This document shows positions 16,111 through 24,452 of a stretch of DNA of 64,000 nucleotides, piece after piece (the stretch's first letter is position 1; each line of letters starts with the position of its first letter). Location: the NCBI RefSeq assembly GCF_000230735.2, contig NC_019962.1:248001-312000 (forward strand), written 5' to 3'. This stretch comes from Natrinema pellirubrum DSM 15624. Its GTDB lineage: Archaea > Halobacteriota > Halobacteria > Halobacteriales > Natrialbaceae. Under the pieces are notes generated by a model. That model made no database searches. It saw nothing but the letters and a program-made list of their open reading frames with translations, and had not been told where the DNA came from. The position numbers were made by a program, and so were the translations under genes.

Positions 16111-17181
16111 GTGACCGGCACCGATGACGCCGAAAGCGGAACGGCCGGCGACGCCGACGTCGAGACGGCCGGCGACTCCGACATCGCGACGGCGAACACG
16201 ATGCGCGAACGCGCCGGCGAAAGTCGGCTCAAACTCTGGCTCCTGCTCAGTGCCTCTCGGCTGCAGGTGACCGCCGTCCTGGCACTTGGCGTGTTCGTCT
16301 CGTTCGTGGTGTTCGTCACCCTCACGCCGTCGCCTCTGTACCCACAGCTACAGACCGGCGACACGATCGAGACGATGTTCTCGACGATGATCGGGGCGAT
16401 CATCACCGGTACCACGCTCGTCGTCACCATCGGCCAGCTGGTCCTCTCCCAGGAGAACGGTCCGCTCGGCGACCAGCGCGACCGGATGGAGAACGCGATG
16501 GACTTCCGCGATTACACCGAGGAACTCATCGGGTCGCCCAGTCCGGCGGATCCGTCGGAGTTCCTCCGCCAGCTCGTCTTCGTGGCCGAACTGCGGGCGA
16601 AGACGCTTCGCGACGGTGTCGCCGACACCGACGACGACCGGCTCCGCGCGGAGGTCGACGAGTTCACCGACAGCCTCGTGGGCAACGCCGAACTGGTCAT
16701 CGATCAGCTCGAGGGCGCGACGTTCGGGGGCTTCGACGTCCTCTCCGCCGCGTTGAACTTCAACTACGGCTGGAAGATCTTTCAGGTCGAACGGATCGCA
16801 AACGAGTTCGAAGACAGCCTGAGCGACGAATCGCTGTCCGATCTGGAGGACCTGAAGACGTCGCTCAGCCTGTTCGGGCCGGCGCGAGAACACGTCAAGA
16901 CGCTGTATTTCGAGTGGGAACTCGTCACGCTCTCACAGATGATCCTCTACGCGGCGGTTCCGGCGCTGGTCGTCGCCGGCGTCATGCTTACCGTCGTCGA
17001 CGCGGGCACGTTCCCCGGGAGAACGCTCGGCGTGGCGAACGTCACGTGGGCGATCGGTGCGGCGTTTACGGTGACGCTCGTGCCGTTTCTGCTGTTCGCG
17101 GCCTACGTCATCCGAATCGTGACCGTCGCCAAGCGAACGCTCGCCATCGAACCGCTGATCCTCCGCGACTCCCAGCGGTAG
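16111..17181 (+). CDS. Membrane protein of unknown function
   Basis: 356 residues from a GTG at 16111. An acidic 45-residue N-terminus precedes TM1 (about 55-75, LALGVFVSFVVFVTLTP) and TM2 (about 92-113, MIGAIITGTTLVVTIGQLVL). A soluble helical region of about 150 residues follows, then TM3 (about 275-298) and TM4 (about 310-335). The arrangement, a large cytoplasmic helical domain between two hairpins, is seen in an uncharacterised haloarchaeal family. No catalytic residues were recognised. It lies 6 bp after the DUF4177-like gene. It is not a known channel by any motif visible here. Confidence 0.75.
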   Translation: MTGTDDAESGTAGDADVETAGDSDIATANTMRERAGESRLKLWLLLSASRLQVTAVLALGVFVSFVVFVTLTPSPLYPQLQTGDTIETMFSTMIGAIITGTTLVVTIGQLVLSQENGPLGDQRDRMENAMDFRDYTEELIGSPSPADPSEFLRQLVFVAELRAKTLRDGVADTDDDRLRAEVDEFTDSLVGNAELVIDQLEGATFGGFDVLSAALNFNYGWKIFQVERIANEFEDSLSDESLSDLEDLKTSLSLFGPAREHVKTLYFEWELVTLSQMILYAAVPALVVAGVMLTVVDAGTFPGRTLGVANVTWAIGAAFTVTLVPFLLFAAYVIRIVTVAKRTLAIEPLILRDSQR

Positions 17182-17289
17182 CGATCGTTCGGCTGCCGAG
17201 CCCAGCGTGGCCGATCGCGTCCCATCCGCGAGGGGTTCCGGCGACGCTGCGGCTACTCGAGGCGGTGGTGAAAGAAAGCGGGCAGCGCG

Positions 17290-17451
17290 TTACGAGACGA
17301 GCGTCAGCAGCTGGACCACGACGCCCAGCATGACGCCGAAGGCGATGACCGTCTTCGGGTCGATTCGGATGGCGTTCGAGTCCTCGGAGTCGAAGTACCG
17401 GACCAATCCGGCACTGGACATCAGCCCGCCGGTGTTCTGTCCTTTGTCCAT
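17290..17451 (-). CDS. secG: Preprotein translocase Sec61-beta (SecG) subunit
   Basis: A 53-residue gene found by reading the minus strand from the ATG at 17451: [20 protein letters not shown], then [20 protein letters not shown] and a single hydrophobic segment ending [10 protein letters not shown]. The N-terminal GL.SSAGL.RYF, the RIDPK.V motif and one C-terminal TM are the archaeal Sec61-beta signature. It forms the small non-essential subunit of the SecYE-beta protein-conducting channel. It stands alone, convergent with the membrane gene at 16111 and divergent from thioredoxin. Confidence 0.93.
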   Translation of the reverse strand: MDKGQNTGGLMSSAGLVRYFDSEDSNAIRIDPKTVIAFGVMLGVVVQLLTLVS

Positions 17452-17660
17452 ACCCGTTCCTATGTCCCCCCGGAACTAAACCTTTCGACCGACTCCGGCC
17501 CGCGCTTTCGGGCGGGTTCGCTCGAGCCAGGGATTCCGTCTCTCGGCGGCCGTTCGCTCCGTTTCCAGCCGGTGTCGTCCTCGCTCGCGTCACCGATTCC
17601 GGCAATCGGTTGTCGGTGGGAAACCCTTATGCGCGGCGCGTGGCAACTAGCGATGACCGC

Positions 17661-17930
17661 ATGACTGTCACACTGAAGGATTTCTACGCGGACTGGTGTG
17701 GCCCCTGCAAGACCCAGGACCCGATCCTCGAGGAGCTCGAGGACGACTGGGAGGGCCGATTCGAAGTCGAGAAGGTAAACGTCGACGAAAAACAGGACGT
17801 CGCAAACGAGTATCAGGTTCGCTCGCTGCCGACGCTGATCATCGAGAACGACGACGGCATTGTCGAGCGCTTCGTCGGCGTCACCCAGCGCGACGACATC
17901 GAGGACGCCCTCGAGTCGGCCGGCGCGTAG
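17661..17930 (+). CDS. Thioredoxin
   Basis: 89 residues from the ATG at 17661 (MTVTLKDFYADWCGPCK). The active site WCGPC is at 12-16, the cis-Pro loop SLPTLII near 56-62, and the length matches minimal archaeal thioredoxins. It reduces protein disulfides. The extra 17 in-frame residues from an ATG at 17610 do not fit the first strand of the fold. An AACCCTTATG element near 17622 could be its TATA region. It is the last host gene before the IS insertion at 18024. Confidence 0.93.
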   Translation: MTVTLKDFYADWCGPCKTQDPILEELEDDWEGRFEVEKVNVDEKQDVANEYQVRSLPTLIIENDDGIVERFVGVTQRDDIEDALESAGA

Positions 17931-17993
17931 CCGACGCGGCCGCTTTCTCTCGACCGATCGATCCCGTAGCCGCCGGCTCGCCCGCCCGGTCGG

Positions 17994-18001
17994 TATTTAT
18001 A
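17994..18001 (+). promoter_or_regulatory. TATA box orphaned by an IS insertion
   Basis: TATTTATA lies 15 bp before the left target repeat of the IS. With the IS and one repeat copy removed, this box is 23 nt upstream of an ATG that now sits just past the element (19309), the spacing of a leaderless haloarchaeal promoter. Confidence 0.45.
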
Positions 18002-18016
18002 CGTCAGGCGGTCTAG

Positions 18017-18037
18017 TGACGTACTCAGCTTTGCACG
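18017..18037 (+). repeat. Left target duplication and terminal inverted repeat
   Basis: Target copy TGACGTA (18017-18023) followed by inverted repeat CTCAGCTTTGCACG (18024-18037), an exact complement of 19287-19300. Confidence 0.9.
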
Positions 18038-19300
18038 TTGAAGTAGGAGCGTGACGTAGGCGGTGGCAAAGACGGATGATGCCGATTACGGACTTCTTGT
18101 CGTGTACGCGTGCGTTCGACGAGTTCGAGTCGCTGTCTCCAGCACAACGTCATCACGCCAAAACCTACGCCACAGGTCTTGTTGCGGCCAGCAACAAGAC
18201 CGTGGCGGGCATCGCACGCGAAGTCCTTCCAGCCAACAGCAAACGCGCTCTCAACAAGTTCCTCACCGAGTACGACTGGGACGAACAGCAGTTCAACCAC
18301 GAACGCCTTGAAGAACTCCAGAAACACGGTGAAACACGCTGGTCAACGGATGGCTACATTATCCTCGACGACACGATCACCGAGAAAGCCGGGGACGAAG
18401 TCCCCGGCGTCGGCCACTTCTACGATCACGCCGAAGGTGACACTGTCTGGGGGCAAGACCTCATCTACGCCTTCTACGCTGACGACAAAACCGCTTACCC
18501 GCTCACCTTCCGCCTCTACGAAAAGCAAGACGAGGATGACCAAGACCACGACACCAAGTACGACCTCGCCCGCGAGATCATCACCGAACTCGAAGAAGAG
18601 GTAGGTGTGCCTGCGAACACCTACCTCTTCGACTCGTGGTTCGCTCACGATTCTGGCCTTCCTGAACACATCGAATCCTACGGCAAGGACTGGATCGGCC
18701 CGCTCCGGAGCAATCGACAGGTGACTTACGCCGGCAAAGAGCTCCGCGTCGATGCGCTGGAAGAGCGCATCGACACGGTTGAGCGCGATATTGACGACGA
18801 AACCTATCACATCTGGACGAAGAAGCTTCCCGTCTCCCAGTTGGGAGACGTGAAGCTGGTCATCGCAGAGAAAGAGACCGACGGAGACGAAGATAACCCG
18901 ATCAAGTACCTCGCTACGAACAAGACCGACGCACCAACCGCCCACATCATTCGCTCCTACGGGATGCGCTGGCGCATCGAGACGTTCTTCGAGGACTCGA
19001 AGCAGGATCTCGGCTTGGGAGACTGCGAGCTGCAGACTGACGGAGGTGCCAGTCGCCACTGGCACCTCCTGATGGCTGCCTACAGTCTCGTTCGTCTTGA
19101 TCCCGATTCGAGCGCCTTGGGAACGGTTCGCTCGAAGGCGTCATCGCTTCGAGCGAACCTCGAACACTCCCTGAAGGAAGCCGTCTACAACCTTCTCTCG
19201 TGGGTTCGAGACAATGATGACCGCGGTGTTGATGACCTTATGACCGAGATCGATCATCTCTTCGTTCACTCAACAACCGAGGCTAGCGTGCAAAGCTGAG
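18024..19300 (+). mobile_element. Intact IS4-superfamily insertion sequence, 1277 bp
   Basis: Bounded by perfect 14-bp inverted repeats (18024-18037 and 19287-19300) and flanked by perfect 7-bp target repeats TGACGTA, so the copy is complete and recently inserted. It carries one transposase gene filling almost the whole element. The subfamily was not assigned: the transposase has the IS4-type Y-x2-R-x3-E-x6-K motif, but a 7-bp duplication is not diagnostic. The inside of the element contains at least seven perfect coding hairpins (see findings). Confidence 0.92.
18076..19299 (+). CDS. DDE transposase, IS4 superfamily (YREK; IS701-like)
   Basis: 407 residues. The YREK block YGMRWRIETFFEDSK lies at about 295-309; the catalytic Asp residues are probably in IILDDTIT (about 97) and YLFDSWFAH (about 188), giving a DDE triad with Glu in RIETFF. 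The reading frame is full length with no disruption, and the stop lies at the outer edge of the right inverted repeat. The start is at 18076, with a second ATG one codon later; the left inverted repeat lies 38 bp upstream. It catalyses cut-and-paste movement of this element. Confidence 0.9.
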   Translation: MMPITDFLSCTRAFDEFESLSPAQRHHAKTYATGLVAASNKTVAGIAREVLPANSKRALNKFLTEYDWDEQQFNHERLEELQKHGETRWSTDGYIILDDTITEKAGDEVPGVGHFYDHAEGDTVWGQDLIYAFYADDKTAYPLTFRLYEKQDEDDQDHDTKYDLAREIITELEEEVGVPANTYLFDSWFAHDSGLPEHIESYGKDWIGPLRSNRQVTYAGKELRVDALEERIDTVERDIDDETYHIWTKKLPVSQLGDVKLVIAEKETDGDEDNPIKYLATNKTDAPTAHIIRSYGMRWRIETFFEDSKQDLGLGDCELQTDGGASRHWHLLMAAYSLVRLDPDSSALGTVRSKASSLRANLEHSLKEAVYNLLSWVRDNDDRGVDDLMTEIDHLFVHSTTEASVQS

Positions 19301-19307
19301 TGACGTA
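19287..19307 (+). repeat. Right terminal inverted repeat and target duplication
   Basis: Inverted repeat 19287-19300 followed by the second TGACGTA copy (19301-19307). Confidence 0.9.
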
Positions 19308-19308
19308 G

Positions 19309-19374
19309 ATGTTCGACGCACTGCTCGCGGCCGGGATCGATGGGCTCGTCGCCGCCGGTCCGGGCCCGCTGTAG
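19309..19374 (+). CDS. Possible 21-codon leaderless mini-gene cut off from its promoter
   Basis: ATG at 19309, product MFDALLAAGIDGLVAAGPGPL, then TAG. It begins one base after the right target repeat of the IS. Removing the IS puts it 23 nt behind TATTTATA at 17994-18001. Whether it is a real peptide gene is uncertain; the promoter spacing is the only support. No family was recognised. Confidence 0.3.
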   Translation: MFDALLAAGIDGLVAAGPGPL

Positions 19375-19425
19375 TCCGACGCCGCGATCACGTGATCGCG
19401 GGTGCGAAAACTCGAGTCGCCGTCC

Positions 19426-20094
19426 CTAGATCCACTTGACGCCGACGTCGTGCATGTCCTCGTTGTACTTCGCGATGTTGATGACAAGCGGCGTGACGCT
19501 CTCGACCTCCGCGGCGTTGGCAAGCGGCCCGGCCTCGAGCGCGCGCAGGCCGTCGATCTCGTTGGCGACCGTCAGGACGGTCGCTTTGGCGTCGTCGTCG
19601 TCGGCGACGACGAGCGTATCGAGGTCCAGCTCGTTCTCGAGGTTCGAGAGGGCGTCGGCCGCGAGGTTGTGGAAGGCACCGACGACCGGCACCTCGTCGG
19701 GCGCTCGCTGCGCGACGAGTTCGGTGACGCTGCCGGCGTCGGGCGGGTGGTAGTGCAGGCCGTCCTCGTCGCCCTGCATCCCGACCGCGGGGGTTACGAG
19801 GATCGAGTCCGAATCGAGGCTGTCCGCGACCGCCTCGACGGTGTCACCGACGTAGTACGGCGGGACGCTGAGGATGACGATATCGGCGCGGTCGGCCGCC
19901 ATCTCGTTGTCGAAGCCCTTCAGCTCGGCGTCGGCATCGCGGGCTTCGAGTTCGGCCTCGTAGTCCGCGACCGCGTCGCGGGCCTTTTCGGGGTCGCGCG
20001 AGCCGATGAGGATCTCGTGGCTCGTATCGCGTGCAAAGCGCAACGCGAGTCCTTCGCCGATGTCGCCCGTGCCGCCAAGTAGTGCGATTCGCAT
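19426..20094 (-). CDS. npdG: F420-dependent NADP(+) oxidoreductase
   Basis: 222 residues from the ATG at 20094 (MRIALLGGTGDIGEGLALRF). The Rossmann loop GGTGDIGEGLA at 7-17 is followed by GSRDPEKA, an NADP-type ribose-phosphate site. VPPYYVGDTVE and GAFHNLAADAL are conserved in Fno/NpdG. It transfers hydride between reduced coenzyme F420 and NADP. The start at 20115 adds seven residues ahead of the first strand and was rejected. It is preceded on the same strand by the 85-residue gene at 20200-20457 with a 105 bp gap. Confidence 0.92.
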   Translation of the reverse strand: MRIALLGGTGDIGEGLALRFARDTSHEILIGSRDPEKARDAVADYEAELEARDADAELKGFDNEMAADRADIVILSVPPYYVGDTVEAVADSLDSDSILVTPAVGMQGDEDGLHYHPPDAGSVTELVAQRAPDEVPVVGAFHNLAADALSNLENELDLDTLVVADDDDAKATVLTVANEIDGLRALEAGPLANAAEVESVTPLVINIAKYNEDMHDVGVKWI

Positions 20095-20199
20095 ACCAAC
20101 GCCTCCGGACGGCACCCGAATAAAAGGGCCGGAGCGCGGCCGATCTCGCCGGGTTCTCGGACGCCGGCGAGACCGCCGTAGACGGCCGCAATCGCATCG

Positions 20200-20457
20200 C
20201 TACGGCGCGTCGTCTTCTGCCGGGTTCATCGCCGACCCCAGCCCGCCGTCGTAGGCGTCGCGCTCTCGCACCTCGCGGATCCGCTGTGCGAGACGGCGCT
20301 CGAGGGCCGTCCGCCGGTCCTCGTCGACATCGGGGTTGTTCGCCAGGTCCCGGACGTCTTGCCGGGCGGTCCGCAGGACCGACACGGCGTCCTCGGTCTC
20401 GAGGTCGGCGGCGCGGTCCAGCGCGCGTTCGACGTCCGCAAGCGTGGGTTCGGTCAT
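20200..20457 (-). CDS. Small acidic coiled-coil-like haloarchaeal protein
   Basis: 85 residues from the ATG at 20457 (MTEPTLADVERALDRA). Almost entirely helical, with heptad-like spacing (VERALDRAADLETEDAV; VLRTARQDVRDLA; RRTALERRLAQRIREVRER), and acidic at its C-terminus. No catalytic motif. It is probably a conserved haloarchaeal protein of unknown role. Upstream in-frame sequence (to 20541) lacks this character. It sits between npdG and the divergent GDPD gene at 20556. Confidence 0.65.
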   Translation of the reverse strand: MTEPTLADVERALDRAADLETEDAVSVLRTARQDVRDLANNPDVDEDRRTALERRLAQRIREVRERDAYDGGLGSAMNPAEDDAP

Positions 20458-20555
20458 ACCGGTGATTGGCGGGGCACACGCATCAACGCCGGGCCGGGAA
20501 CTGCCACGTCGTCCCGTAGCGCAGTTTACATTACCCGTCACGTCAACGATCCGGT

Positions 20556-21386
20556 ATGGTCCGCCCTGCCGTCATTGCCCACCGCGGCTACGCCGGCGTC
20601 GCTCCCGAAAACACGATCGCTGCTGCCGAACGCGCCGCCGCACGCGACGGGACGGTAATGCTCGAGATCGACGTCCGACCGGCCGCCTGTGGGACTCCGG
20701 TCGTCGTCCACGACGAGCGCCTCGACGGGACCCGCGACGGCCGCCCGCTGACCGACGCGACCGGTCTCGTCCGGGAGACGCCGCTCGAGGAGCTGCAGGC
20801 GACACGAGTACTGGGAACCGACGCGACGGTCCCCTCTCTCGCCGCCCTGCTCGAGGCGGTCCCCGAGTCGGTCGGGGTCAACGTCGAACTGAAGAGTCCG
20901 GGCACCGCCGATCTGCGAACCGGCGAGGCACTGCCCCCGGACGATCGCGACCGGCGTCGCCGGACGTGGCGACCGTTCGTCGAACGCGTCGTCGCCGACT
21001 GCGAGGCCTTCGGCGGCGACCTGCTGTTTTCCTCGTTCTGTGAGGGCGCGATCGCGGCGCTGCGCGAGGTCGCCGACTACGCCGCCGCCCCGCTGGTCGG
21101 TGAGGACCTCGCGGCCGGCCTCGAGATCGCGAGCCGATACGACTGCGAAGCGATTCATCCACCCCGAACCGCGATTCTCGACCCCGAGTCGGCCGAGCCG
21201 GCGACGGTCGGGGACGCGAACGACGGCTCCGGGGTCGACCTCCTCGAGCGGGCCCACGAGGCGGGGCGGGCGGTCAACGTCTGGACGGTGCGAAACTGGG
21301 TCCAGTTCGACCGGCTCGCGGCCGCCGGCGTCGACGGGATCATCGCCGACTACCCGGGGCTGGGAGCGGCCGCCGGCGACCGATAG
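20556..21386 (+). CDS. Glycerophosphodiester phosphodiesterase
   Basis: 276 residues. HRGYAGVAPENT at 9-20 (catalytic His, Arg and Glu-Asn), MLEIDV near 35-40 and VVHDERLDGT near 50 (second catalytic His) form the TIM-barrel GDPD active site; NVELKSPG and the final IIADYPGLGA are also family blocks. It hydrolyses glycerophosphodiesters to sn-glycerol phosphate and alcohol; in archaea the natural substrate could be a lipid headgroup of the other stereochemistry. No signal peptide, so cytosolic. Monocistronic. Confidence 0.92.
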   Translation: MVRPAVIAHRGYAGVAPENTIAAAERAAARDGTVMLEIDVRPAACGTPVVVHDERLDGTRDGRPLTDATGLVRETPLEELQATRVLGTDATVPSLAALLEAVPESVGVNVELKSPGTADLRTGEALPPDDRDRRRRTWRPFVERVVADCEAFGGDLLFSSFCEGAIAALREVADYAAAPLVGEDLAAGLEIASRYDCEAIHPPRTAILDPESAEPATVGDANDGSGVDLLERAHEAGRAVNVWTVRNWVQFDRLAAAGVDGIIADYPGLGAAAGDR

Positions 21387-21480
21387 CGCCGCCGTCACGC
21401 GAACGGCCGTCGAACGGTACAAGTATCGCCTGCAGGCGCACCGGACACCTTGATACGACGAATCGTACTGAGGTAGCGGT

Positions 21481-21594
21481 ATGGTCTCCGTCGCGCCCTC
21501 GCCGTTTCGTCGGTTCCGGCACGTCGCGACCGTTTTCGATCACGTCGCCGTCAGTGATACCGCACGACGGATCGAACGGGAGGTGACCCGATGA
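21481..21594 (+). CDS. 37-residue gene translationally coupled to the oxidase gene
   Basis: ATG at 21481, with GAGGT about eight bases upstream. The product is basic (MVSVAPSPFRRFRHVATVFD...RRIEREVTR). Its TGA stop (21592-21594) overlaps the oxidase ATG (21591-21593) as ATGA. No transmembrane segment or known motif. Such overlap normally signals coupled translation, so this may be a leader peptide or a small partner of the oxidase. It is too short for similarity to be judged by eye. Confidence 0.55.
   Translation: MVSVAPSPFRRFRHVATVFDHVAVSDTARRIEREVTR
21579..21586 (+). promoter_or_regulatory. Strong Shine-Dalgarno of the oxidase gene
   Basis: GGAGGTGA four bases before the ATG at 21591, a near-full match to the anti-SD of archaeal 16S rRNA. 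It fixes the start inside the preceding 37-codon gene. Confidence 0.75.
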
Positions 21595-24059
21595 GCGATT
21601 TCCCGCCGCGAACGACGGTCAAGCGGTGGCTGGTTACGACCAATCACAAGGACGTCGGCATCCTCTATCTGGCGACGGCGATTTTCTTCCTTCTGGCTGG
21701 CGGGATCCTCGCGTTGCTGTTCCGCGCACACCTGTGGAAAGCCGGCGGCACCGGCCTCCTGACGAACACCCAGTACAATCAGTCGGTCTCGATCCACGGC
21801 CTCCTGATGGTGTTCTGGTTCATCTCGCCGCTCGGCTTCGCGTTCGCGAACTACCTCGTCCCCTTACAGATCGGCGCGAACGATCTGGCGTTTCCCCGGC
21901 TGAACGCATTGAGCTACTGGTTTTACCTGTTCTCGGGACTTCTCGTCCTGGTCTCGTTCTTCCAGGGGACGACGTGGGCCAACGGCTGGTATATGTACGC
22001 CCCGCTGAACGTCCCGATCTACAACCCCGCCTACACGCTGACGATGGGTGGGAACACGACGATCCTGGCCCTGACGCTGTTCGTCATGTCGACCACCCTC
22101 AGCACGGTGAACTTCCTGACGACGATCCACACCCGTCGCGCCGAGGGGCTCGGGCTCTGGAACATGCCGCTGTTCACGTGGGGGACGCTGCTGACCGTCT
22201 GGATGATGCTCTTTGCCTTCGCGGCGCTTTTGGCCGCGCTGATCCTGCTGTTGTCCGACCGACTCTTGCTGACCCAGTACTTCGGCACCGATCAGGGCTC
22301 GAGCCTGCTGTGGGGCCACGTGTTCTGGTTCTTCGGCCATCCGGAGGTGTATATCGTCTTTTTCCCCGCGCTGGGGATCATGTTCGAGACTGTCCAGACG
22401 TTTACGGGCCGGCGGTTAGTCGGTCGCAAGTGGGTCATCATCGCGATGGTGCTGGTCGCGGTCCAGTCCTTTCTCGTCTGGATGCATCACATGTTCCTGA
22501 CGACGATCAACCTCCCGATCAAGACGCTGTTTATGGCCACGACGATCGGCATTTCGCTGCCGTTCGATCTGATGGTGTTTTCGTTGATTTACACCATGGT
22601 CAAGGGCCGCGTGCGGTTTACCACGCCGTTTCTCTTCACCATGGGGGCGCTCGTGTTGTTCATCATCGGCGGCATCACGGGCGTGTTCCTCGGTGCGGTC
22701 GTGTTAGACTACGAGTTCCGTGGCACCTACTGGGTCGTCGCTCACTTCCACTACGTGATGGTCGCCGGGGTCACGGCACTGATCGGCGGCCTCTACTACT
22801 GGTGGCCGAAGATGACCGGGAAGATGTACTCCGAGCGACTCGGGAAGCTCAGCTTCGCCGTCTACTTCTTCGGCTTCAACCTGCTGTATTTCCCGATGTT
22901 CATCGCCTGGGAGACGCCCCGGCGGGTCTTTCACTACGGCGAGGGCGCACAGCTCTACCACCAGCTGGCGACCGTCGGCGCGTTCGTCCTCGGGACGTCG
23001 GTCCTGTTGGTTCTCGTCACGCTCGGGAAGAGTCTGATCTCGGGGCCCGACGCGCCCGATAACCCGTGGGCGTACGCCCGGACCGCCGAGTGGGCGACGA
23101 CCTCGCCGCCGCCGCTTGAGAACTGGCCCGACCGACCCAGCTACGCCTCCGGCACGCTCGAGTTCGTCGACGACGCGACGGCGGCCGATGGCGGGGCGGC
23201 TACCCACGAACGGGCCGATCAGATCGACTCGCTCGAGGGGGATCACGAGGACCACGCGAGCATCTGGCCGTTCGGAATCGGGGTCGGGATGTTCGTCACG
23301 TTTCTTGGCCTGTCCGGGTTGACGCCGTACGTCGCCTCGTTCGCGGTCGAACGCGGGGCGGAGCTGGCCGGTTCGACCGCCGGCTCGACGGACGGTCTCT
23401 ACCCCGTGATCTCGGTGATCGGCGTCGCGATCCTCGGTTATTCGCTCTTCGAGTACGGCCGCGAGCGGTTCAACGCACCCGGGATGGCGATCGCCGAACG
23501 CTGGCCGTTCGAGGGCGTCGGGACGACCAAGACCGGCGTCTGGTTCTTCCTCGCCTCGGACGTGGTCGTCTTCGGTGCCGTCATCGGGGCGTATATTTTC
23601 ATGCGGATCCACAACGGCTGGGGGAGCTTCGAGACCGTCCCGCCGTCGGCGACCGTCGGCCTGGTCAACACCTACGTCCTGCTGACCTCGAGTTTCACGG
23701 TCGTGCTGGCGCTTGTGATGGCCGAACGCGAGAACAAGCGCGGCCTGCTGGCATCGATGGGGGCCACGCTCGCGCTCGGGCTCCTGTTTCTCGGCATCAA
23801 GGGCTATGAGTGGAACTACGAGTTCTCCCACGGGGTCTACTGGTTTACCGACCTCGAGTACTCGCTGTATTTCGTAACGACCGGGCTCCACGCCTTCCAC
23901 GTCATCCTCGGGCTGCTCATCGCCGCGTTCATGATCTATCGGACCCTCTCGGTCGACGCCTATCTCACGGATCATCGGCCGGTGGAGTACTTCGGTCTCT
24001 ACTGGCACTTCGTCGACATCGTCTGGGTGTTCCTGTTCCCCATCTTCTACCTGATGTAG
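21591..24059 (+). CDS. Fused cytochrome c oxidase subunits I and III (haem-copper oxidase)
   Basis: 822 residues. Residues 1-490 are subunit I: 12 hydrophobic segments, a haem His in SVSIHGLLMVFW, CuB His and cross-linked Tyr in FFGHPEVYIVFF (E present, as in A-type oxidases), the His pair in WMHHMFLT, and the haem ligands in VVAHFHYVMV. A hydrophilic linker (about 500-550) joins residues 555-822, a seven-helix subunit III with the SDVVVFGAVIGAYIFMR and GLHAFHVILGLL blocks. The I-III fusion occurs in several haloarchaeal oxidases. It reduces O2 to water and pumps protons. Subunit II is not in the window. Confidence 0.95.
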   Translation: MSDFPPRTTVKRWLVTTNHKDVGILYLATAIFFLLAGGILALLFRAHLWKAGGTGLLTNTQYNQSVSIHGLLMVFWFISPLGFAFANYLVPLQIGANDLAFPRLNALSYWFYLFSGLLVLVSFFQGTTWANGWYMYAPLNVPIYNPAYTLTMGGNTTILALTLFVMSTTLSTVNFLTTIHTRRAEGLGLWNMPLFTWGTLLTVWMMLFAFAALLAALILLLSDRLLLTQYFGTDQGSSLLWGHVFWFFGHPEVYIVFFPALGIMFETVQTFTGRRLVGRKWVIIAMVLVAVQSFLVWMHHMFLTTINLPIKTLFMATTIGISLPFDLMVFSLIYTMVKGRVRFTTPFLFTMGALVLFIIGGITGVFLGAVVLDYEFRGTYWVVAHFHYVMVAGVTALIGGLYYWWPKMTGKMYSERLGKLSFAVYFFGFNLLYFPMFIAWETPRRVFHYGEGAQLYHQLATVGAFVLGTSVLLVLVTLGKSLISGPDAPDNPWAYARTAEWATTSPPPLENWPDRPSYASGTLEFVDDATAADGGAATHERADQIDSLEGDHEDHASIWPFGIGVGMFVTFLGLSGLTPYVASFAVERGAELAGSTAGSTDGLYPVISVIGVAILGYSLFEYGRERFNAPGMAIAERWPFEGVGTTKTGVWFFLASDVVVFGAVIGAYIFMRIHNGWGSFETVPPSATVGLVNTYVLLTSSFTVVLALVMAERENKRGLLASMGATLALGLLFLGIKGYEWNYEFSHGVYWFTDLEYSLYFVTTGLHAFHVILGLLIAAFMIYRTLSVDAYLTDHRPVEYFGLYWHFVDIVWVFLFPIFYLM

Positions 24060-24119
24060 CGCCGCTCGGCGTCTATTTTCGCGCTGTTCCCGTCCGGCTG
24101 CTCGCCGGCGAGCGGGCCG

Positions 24120-24449
24120 TCACTCTAGATATCGGTGCAACTCGTCGATAACCCGATCCGTGAACGAGTCGGTCACCCGGCCTTGCCACGCGATCATGTC
24201 CTCGCGACGGGGTGAGTGAACTGCCCACGGGGAGACGAACGACTCGCGCGGCACACTGCCGATCTCCCAGACCTCGGAATCGAGCGCGATCGATCGCTCG
24301 TATCGGTTGGTCGAGACGGCGACAGCGAGGTACTGCTCCCCGCTGAACGGGTGTCGTTCGTTGCTGACGATCAACCACGGCCGTTGTTTCTCCGTCCCGA
24401 GTTTGAAGGGGTCCTGGCTCCGGACGATATCGCCTCGCTCCGGTCGCAT
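24120..24449 (-). CDS. MazF/PemK-like toxin
   Basis: 109 residues. RGDIV at 5-9, then KQRPWLIVSNERH near 22-34, is the MazF/PemK beta-barrel signature; LAVAVSTNRYERSIAL and SFVSPWAVHSPRREDM complete the core, where a conserved Ser/Thr and Arg form the RNase site in the family. The MazF fold cleaves mRNA at short sequences. It starts 3 bp after the stop of the HTH gene at 24453, so the two form one transcription unit with the regulator first, a common antitoxin-toxin order. It is convergent with the oxidase gene. Confidence 0.85.
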   Translation of the reverse strand: MRPERGDIVRSQDPFKLGTEKQRPWLIVSNERHPFSGEQYLAVAVSTNRYERSIALDSEVWEIGSVPRESFVSPWAVHSPRREDMIAWQGRVTDSFTDRVIDELHRYLE

Positions 24450-24452
24450 CGA

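Noticed and set aside
22704-24008. 434-codon frame on the minus strand
   Set aside because: Antisense to the oxidase I-III gene; no known domain.
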